Shown piece by piece: positions 60,001-64,000 of a stretch of DNA of 64,000 bases (the first letter of the stretch is position 1; each line of letters opens with the position of its first letter). The translations under genes were made by a program, and so were the position numbers. The notes beneath the pieces are model-generated. The model was not told the origin of the DNA, searched no databases, and saw only the letters and a list, made by a program, of their open reading frames with translations. The stretch covers positions 1 through 64,000 of the forward strand of contig WGMJ01000017.1 of NCBI GenBank assembly GCA_016125135.1, given 5' to 3'. Source of the DNA: Alphaproteobacteria bacterium (lineage in GTDB: Bacteria; Pseudomonadota; Alphaproteobacteria; Micavibrionales; Micavibrionaceae).

Positions 60001-61864
60001 CCAGCCGGAGCTTATTTCACGCCAACGCGGCTTTATCGCGAAGAAAGTTAAATTCGGGATCGAGAAGTATCGTTATGGTGCGCTTAAAGACAAGGATATT
60101 ACTGTTGTTGCCGGATGCGATACCGAGACAACGGGTATTCGTAACCTGCACCAGATGACACAATTTGCGCTTGTGCCGCAGCAGGTCAAAGATAGAGCTT
60201 TTCTTGACCCAAGCGTATTTTACGAACGTATGCAGGATGGTGTTGTTGCAAGCCCGGGTGCCGAGTTTGTAACCCAGCGCAAACTGACTGACCATCAACG
60301 CGGTGATAACGTATTCGTATTTGCTAATAGAATGTTCAAGGCAATTCGTGATCTACGCAAAACAGCCAGCGAGCTTTATACAGCAGACCATAAAAAGCCG
60401 GATAAGGCTTTCGGCGAAGATGATGTCGCCCGCAAGGAACATGGTAAGCAGATCACGCGTGAAGCGCGCTATGCCAAGGCCATGCTGGTCTTCCATAATG
60501 GCCGTTTTGATGACCGTTTTATCCGCGCTGAACTGGGACGCGGCGGTGTTATTGATAACAAGCCGCACAGCGGTAAGGGCGTGTTCTGGGTGGATACACG
60601 TGTGATCGCCCGCGCACTCCATGCCTATTCACCGGGTATTTTGAAGGTAGGTAAGAACAAGGAAACGGGCCTTGTTGATTTCAGCTTGAAGGCTCTCTGC
60701 CAGAAAAACGGCATTGAATATGATGAAAGCAAGGCTCACGCCAACGCGGATTATGACGCCGAGCGTGCGCTGGCACTTTTCTGGTTGATGCAAGACAAGG
60801 CACCGAAGATTGTTGACCAAATGATTTTAAATGCGGACTACCAGTCCAACCACTTGCTAAATGATATTTGGGGTATTGATTGTGGTTACGGGCCGCACAC
60901 ACCATACCCTGTCTTCTCGTATATGAGTGCGCGGGCCGACAAGCCCGATCCGAAGATGGGGTGCTTTATCGGTAGCTTCTTGAATAGAAGATACGCAATT
61001 GTTTTTAACCTTGCATATGACCCGGCAAAATATTTTAATTTGCCTGAAGCAAAAATAAAAGAAATGCTCGATGACCCGAATTGTGATGTTTTCGAGAAAA
61101 TTGATTTGCAAATGCAGCCAATTGTCATGCCTCCACGCGTGGGTATCAAGGTCGGCGCGCATAATGGCCTGCCTATCGAAACGCTCGATAAACGCGCGAG
61201 CGCCATGAAAATGCACTTACAAACGGCCCGCCACGACCATAAACGTACACTGGCCGAGAAAATCGACAACGTGCTGGCAGCAGATATGTTTATGCGTGAA
61301 GAAGTTGACTGGCAGGAAAGTGGCCCGTCACCTGTGCGGGCGATTGATGCTTGGGAAAAACAAGTGCTGTCGCCCGATATGGGCTTCATTGAGCTGAAGC
61401 GTATGAAGACAGGTCTCGCCGATCAGGTGAAGCAAGAGCTCTTCAAAAAAGTAAACGAATATCTGAACAAGGTGAAAAAATACGCCGAAGATTTTGGCGA
61501 GGATGCCGAACAGACAGAAGAGAACAAGGCGAACATCGCATCACATTTTGATGCTATCATGCGCTACCAGCATGACTACACGCAAGCGATCCAGCTTTAT
61601 ATTTGCACAATCCAATATGATATTGATCGTCGCAAGCTTTCAGCCGATCAGGTGAAGCAGGTTGAAACCTACCGTGCGATTCGAGCCTACATCACGAATC
61701 GGGAAGCACAGGAAGAATTCCCCAAAACGGGTGATTCGGCCTTCAAGAAGGAATACAAACCTTACTATGAGGCAGCGAACCAGAATCATGGTGAAGTCAC
61801 CGACAAGATGCGCGCTGTTGGCATATTCTCCCACAACCGTATATTACGTCCACATGTTGGATAG
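57062..61864 (+). CDS. Giant protein fusing an RNase J-like beta-CASP nuclease and an exonuclease I-like DEDDh domain
   Basis: 1600 residues without signal peptide. About 1-375 is a beta-rich region I do not recognise. About 380-960 is a metallo-beta-lactamase / beta-CASP nuclease with the RNase J motif set: H435-G-H437-M-D439-H440, H552, D573 in HTGDWK, H860 in GSGHTT and H882 in PVHGG. An acidic/basic insert lies near 726-770. About 1010-1480 is a DEDDh exonuclease like SbcB: D1020-T-E1022, HNGRFD with D1150, and H1226-ANAD. The final His-Asp spacing is one residue shorter than usual. A helical tail (1480-1600) ends the protein. The gene has a single open frame, so the fusion is real. A role in degrading or processing nucleic acid from both ends is inferred. 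Confidence 0.82.
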   Translation: MSLQGDLSDILSMLGLSARERDWLASSGFVLQTSISTDLASGLVHGLQARVTEENPQSYKVEIRHLYHPDNQTNQLTDVLTFRLKSENGGQTFKVADGDVGIWRKATKKPTEKDGIKLVGAFHDIWHELRRNRWTNPVPLLEKNGLPSQKALPGLYGTGEIKIHDAKVQDKPEDVFFEAEFLPAILGIGADVYAGRQKFQHTLSARGERGAFYALKLNGEIGRTPANVKLSCTLTRRDGQQETTEEIYSLETVGVGDNDKQARLKSLTFHGEKREHRNRKVAGRFLDAIREHHTLIRRGENAADIDDLFRMAEDGEVKLPTDIMLRSDLYPHLQEKLEIGPKGRAFLTIEGGNPHDEIYLSNHDHQIGANRYIFEFHDKPAKTKPARVRAVGVDAGVQFQDKADLAAVNVDAYYKRRFDPDHKPHLPLMAEVITHGHMDHVGFYAYLVKAGYDLPLLIMTPMTRELLRRKMMQLKIEPKVVWKQLDNCHVIDLFFKSQDDGDFDLSTNTYNYNGTEFTQSWEPIKDKAGKTHYYPVLDFGGDMKLHLAAAPHSLPGFMVHFDTPADSWTHTGDWKPDDTLRNMLPGMPPLDPWLEKHQPTLLTTDSTGSLKEDDVPTEAQIKEGFLGIYKKHPKQRFLFALLGSNLARLMTIIEATTEAGKDALLMDGKAVNDLIKDLDATYMLITGDEKNFRQHIFDEYGLQIYLQTQSNYKKILEGEPVKVRYQKTDEEEEIAGLQPEPKQRRRKTKASRDFLEDDSIDEGDFDDEEKGVVLSYSMAVTGTQDEPYSSLNQAARDLNRRYRLTKGDVLVNAQGVIPTGENKERRKSVIAAMAEITGATLYFPEAIEKESNIIVAGSGHTTKPGQRDLIKKLGLPVVIPVHGGPDQLKAHVATAQEVGAKAYRATNSSKFELVDGDVREVQSIPNQMLYITTAAHDTFGKMFLAPVFSTQATPMKGPLLSKAGALVEIFERAVTRGRKIQPELISRQRGFIAKKVKFGIEKYRYGALKDKDITVVAGCDTETTGIRNLHQMTQFALVPQQVKDRAFLDPSVFYERMQDGVVASPGAEFVTQRKLTDHQRGDNVFVFANRMFKAIRDLRKTASELYTADHKKPDKAFGEDDVARKEHGKQITREARYAKAMLVFHNGRFDDRFIRAELGRGGVIDNKPHSGKGVFWVDTRVIARALHAYSPGILKVGKNKETGLVDFSLKALCQKNGIEYDESKAHANADYDAERALALFWLMQDKAPKIVDQMILNADYQSNHLLNDIWGIDCGYGPHTPYPVFSYMSARADKPDPKMGCFIGSFLNRRYAIVFNLAYDPAKYFNLPEAKIKEMLDDPNCDVFEKIDLQMQPIVMPPRVGIKVGAHNGLPIETLDKRASAMKMHLQTARHDHKRTLAEKIDNVLAADMFMREEVDWQESGPSPVRAIDAWEKQVLSPDMGFIELKRMKTGLADQVKQELFKKVNEYLNKVKKYAEDFGEDAEQTEENKANIASHFDAIMRYQHDYTQAIQLYICTIQYDIDRRKLSADQVKQVETYRAIRAYITNREAQEEFPKTGDSAFKKEYKPYYEAANQNHGEVTDKMRAVGIFSHNRILRPHVG

Positions 61865-61978
61865 TTCCGGCACTTGTTATTCTGTCCCGATCTTTTTGTT
61901 TTTGTTCGTCTTTTTGAAACCATCCCCATAGCACAAAAAAAACTTCCAAAAAGGACTCTTGCACGGGTTGAAAACAGG

Positions 61979-61984
61979 TATAAT
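61979..61984 (+). promoter_or_regulatory. -10 element upstream of nrdA
   Basis: A perfect TATAAT in the 294-nt region between the giant gene and nrdA. The -35 match is poor. A second candidate promoter, TTGCCG (62023-62028)-17-TAGGTT (62046-62051), overlaps the first NrdR box and would be the regulated one. Confidence 0.4.
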
Positions 61985-62032
61985 TGAGTCGTGAACAGGG
62001 GCTTTTGGGGAATATATTCTTCTTGCCGGATA

Positions 62033-62081
62033 ACACAATATATAGTAGGTTAATATTAAGTTACACCGCTACAGATTGTGT
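62033..62081 (+). promoter_or_regulatory. Two NrdR-box-like sites upstream of nrdA
   Basis: The NrdR consensus is ACACwATATATwGTGT. The first site, 62033-62048, matches 14 of 16 positions, and the second, 62066-62081, matches 12 of 16. Their starts are 33 bp apart, close to three helical turns, which is the arrangement NrdR normally binds. They lie 78-126 bp before the nrdA start codon. Confidence 0.8.
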
Positions 62082-62158
62082 CTCATCTACAACTCTGTAA
62101 TCACCGTAAAAAACTTATAACTGCTTGTTTTGGGCACCCGCCCGGAAGGAATATGGCC

Positions 62159-63985
62159 ATGTTTGACGTCGCGCAAATGGAACGGGGCAACCGTGTAAAA
62201 ATTGACCGCAGCCGCGACGCTTATTTAAGCGAATTCGGTGTGGCCACTTTATACGACCGTTACCTGCTGCCCGAAGAAGGCCCGCAAGATTTATTTGCAC
62301 GTGTTGCCATGTATTACGGCGATGATAGCGACCACGCACAGCGCCTCTATGACTATATCTCCAAGCTCTGGTTTATGCCGGCAACGCCTGTTCTTTCAAA
62401 CGGCGGTACATCACGCGGGCTTCCAATCTCCTGCTTCCTGAACGAATGCAATGACTCCCTCGAAGATATTGTAAACCTCTGGAACGAAAACGTATGGCTG
62501 GCCTCGCTTGGCGGCGGTATTGGCTCTTACTGGGGCAATATTCGTTCTATCGGTGAGAAAGTCGGCCGTAACGGTAAAACATCGGGTATCGTGCCGTTCA
62601 TCCGCGTGATGGATTCGCTAACTCTCGCTATTTCGCAAGGCTCCTTGCGTCGTGGCTCTGCTGCAATCTATCTACCTGTCTGGCATCCCGAGATCGAAGA
62701 GTTTGTCGAGATCCGCCGCCCGACCGGTGGTGACCCGAACCGTAAAGCACTCAACCTGCACCACGGCGTTTTGATCCCAAACGCATTCATGCAGGCTGTT
62801 GCACAAAATGACGAATGGGCGCTTCGCTCACCGAAAGACAATTCAATTGTTGACCGCGTAAACGCACGTGATCTCTGGATCCGTATTCTGACTGCGCGTA
62901 TTGAAACGGGCGAGCCGTATATCGTGTTCATCGACCACGTGAATGATGCTATTCCGGCACACCACAAAATGGCGGGTTTGAACGTGAAAATGTCAAACCT
63001 CTGCTCCGAGATCACATTGCCAACAGGGCGTGACCATTTGGGTAATGACCGCACAGCTGTTTGCTGTCTCTCGTCGCTCAACCTCGAAACTTTTGACCAA
63101 TGGCAAGACCACCCGACCTTTATTGAAGACTGCATGCGCTTCCTCGATAACGTGCTGACAGACTTCATTAATAAAGCGCCGGATACAATGAAGCGCGCGA
63201 AATACGCAGCCATGCGCGAGCGCTCTGTGGGCCTCGGCGTGATGGGCTATCACTCATTCCTGCAATCAAAAATGATCCCGATGGAATCGGTCATGGCAAA
63301 AGTCTGGAACCGCCGTATGTTCCAACATGTCAAACGTCAGGTTGATGATGCGTCTAAAAAACTCGCACAAGAGCGTGGCCCATGCCCTGATGCTGCCGAA
63401 TACGGTGCGATGGAGCGTTTCTCGAACAAAATGGCAATTGCACCAACAGCGTCTATTTCTATTATCTGCGGTGGCGCGTCACCAGGGATTGAGCCAAACG
63501 CAGCAAATGCTTACAACCACAAAACACTTTCTGGCTCTTTTGCTGTTAAAAATAGCTACCTCGAGAAATTACTCGAAGAAAAAGGTAAAAACACAGAAGA
63601 AGTCTGGTCACATATCTTTACTGACGAAGGTTCAGTCCAGGGGCTTGATTTCCTCTCGCAGGAAGAGAAAGACGTTTTCAAAACTGCATTCGAGATCGAC
63701 CAACGCTGGCTCATCGAGCACGCAGCAGATAGAACGCCTTTTGTTTGTCAGGCTCAGTCGTTGAACGTGTTCCTGCCAGCCAATGTTCACAAAAAAGACC
63801 TGCACCAGATCCACTGGGAAGCATGGGAGAAGGGCGTAAAATCACTTTATTACTGCCGTTCGAAATCAATCCAGCGTGCAGAGTCAAACGCGAGCTGGAC
63901 GCGTTCAAAAGAAGGTGAAAAACCAACCCAACAACTTGAATTGGGCGAAGACAAAAAATACGAAGAATGCCTCGCTTGCCAGTAA
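62159..63985 (+). CDS. nrdA: Ribonucleoside-diphosphate reductase alpha subunit, without ATP-cone
   Basis: Class I large subunit that reduces ribonucleotides to deoxyribonucleotides. Start at 62159 (MFDVAQMERG), 8 nt after AAGGA; the ATG at 62153 is too close to it. 608 residues. Active-site residues are present: SNLCSEI holds the N-x-C-x-E trio, CCLSSLN and PISCFLNEC give the reducing cysteines, and the C-terminal ECLACQ is the thioredoxin-linked CxxC tail. The N-terminal ATP-cone of E. coli NrdA (761 residues) is absent, so dATP inhibition must be missing or reside in the small subunit. Two NrdR-like boxes lie upstream. The gene is complete; nrdB is not in the window. Confidence 0.94.
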   Translation: MFDVAQMERGNRVKIDRSRDAYLSEFGVATLYDRYLLPEEGPQDLFARVAMYYGDDSDHAQRLYDYISKLWFMPATPVLSNGGTSRGLPISCFLNECNDSLEDIVNLWNENVWLASLGGGIGSYWGNIRSIGEKVGRNGKTSGIVPFIRVMDSLTLAISQGSLRRGSAAIYLPVWHPEIEEFVEIRRPTGGDPNRKALNLHHGVLIPNAFMQAVAQNDEWALRSPKDNSIVDRVNARDLWIRILTARIETGEPYIVFIDHVNDAIPAHHKMAGLNVKMSNLCSEITLPTGRDHLGNDRTAVCCLSSLNLETFDQWQDHPTFIEDCMRFLDNVLTDFINKAPDTMKRAKYAAMRERSVGLGVMGYHSFLQSKMIPMESVMAKVWNRRMFQHVKRQVDDASKKLAQERGPCPDAAEYGAMERFSNKMAIAPTASISIICGGASPGIEPNAANAYNHKTLSGSFAVKNSYLEKLLEEKGKNTEEVWSHIFTDEGSVQGLDFLSQEEKDVFKTAFEIDQRWLIEHAADRTPFVCQAQSLNVFLPANVHKKDLHQIHWEAWEKGVKSLYYCRSKSIQRAESNASWTRSKEGEKPTQQLELGEDKKYEECLACQ

Positions 63986-64000
63986 GCCTAAGAAATTCCT

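Overview
This 64 kb window looks chromosomal and comes from an alphaproteobacterium. Evidence: a circularly permuted tmRNA gene whose tag begins ANDN, the alpha-type SspB adaptor, a FYDLN-type acidic zinc-ribbon protein, the secB / Tim44-like / mltA neighbourhood with dnaQ, coaE and the PPDK regulator nearby, and an Rsm22-family methyltransferase. Base composition appears to be below 50% GC. Small overlapping genes, many lineage-specific secreted proteins and two Tat-exported penicillin-binding-like proteins would fit a Micavibrio-like lineage, but that placement is a guess. I see no prophage, IS element or CRISPR array.

Layout. 1-830: end of a ribosomal RNA operon (23S 3' end, 5S, terminator). 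0.9-4.8 kb: two metallopeptidases (M17, M3). 4.8-7.9 kb: a tandem pair of exported paralogues of unknown function. 8-11.5 kb: folA and thyA around an unknown gene. 11.6-12.5 kb: ssrA (tmRNA) directly followed by sspB, so the degradation tag and its ClpXP adaptor are neighbours. 12.5-19.4 kb: O-antigen-ligase-like protein, mltA, Tim44-like protein, secB, dnaQ, amidotransferase, coaE and the PPDK regulator, largely overlapping. 19.4-23 kb: poorly known genes, including one with an apparent single-base frameshift and a pair related to putative metallopeptidases that has lost its histidines. 23-27 kb: smr, a 2H-phosphoesterase-like gene, an XRE regulator and a divergent cassette of four unknown genes closed by a terminator. 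27-36 kb: Nudix, M23 peptidase, CoiA-like protein, short unknowns, comM, an isochorismatase-like hydrolase and a HIT protein. 35.7-38.2 kb: two D-Ala-D-Ala carboxypeptidase-like proteins with Tat-like signals. 38-44 kb: azoreductase, a HicB-like protein, a TrmB-like regulator with its palindrome, a methyltransferase, a GH13 glucosidase and RNase D. 44.8-48.7 kb: aspS, a dehydroquinate-synthase-fold protein and rsm22, with overlapping ends. 49-55.5 kb: nadD, a GNAT protein, unknowns and a fadN/fadA beta-oxidation operon. 55.6-64 kb: FYDLN protein, prmA, a 1600-residue protein joining an RNase J-like metallo-beta-lactamase nuclease to an exonuclease I-like DEDDh domain, and nrdA behind two NrdR-box-like sites.

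Two features of genome organisation stand out. At several genes a -10-like hexamer lies exactly six or seven bases before the start codon, which predicts leaderless mRNAs. Four convergent gene pairs end on the same TTAA, so both stop codons are shared between strands with no room for a terminator. The most novel single gene is the beta-CASP/ExoI fusion at 57062-61864. The least explained loci are the four-gene cassette at 24.9-27.0 kb and the exported paralogue pair at 4.8-7.9 kb.
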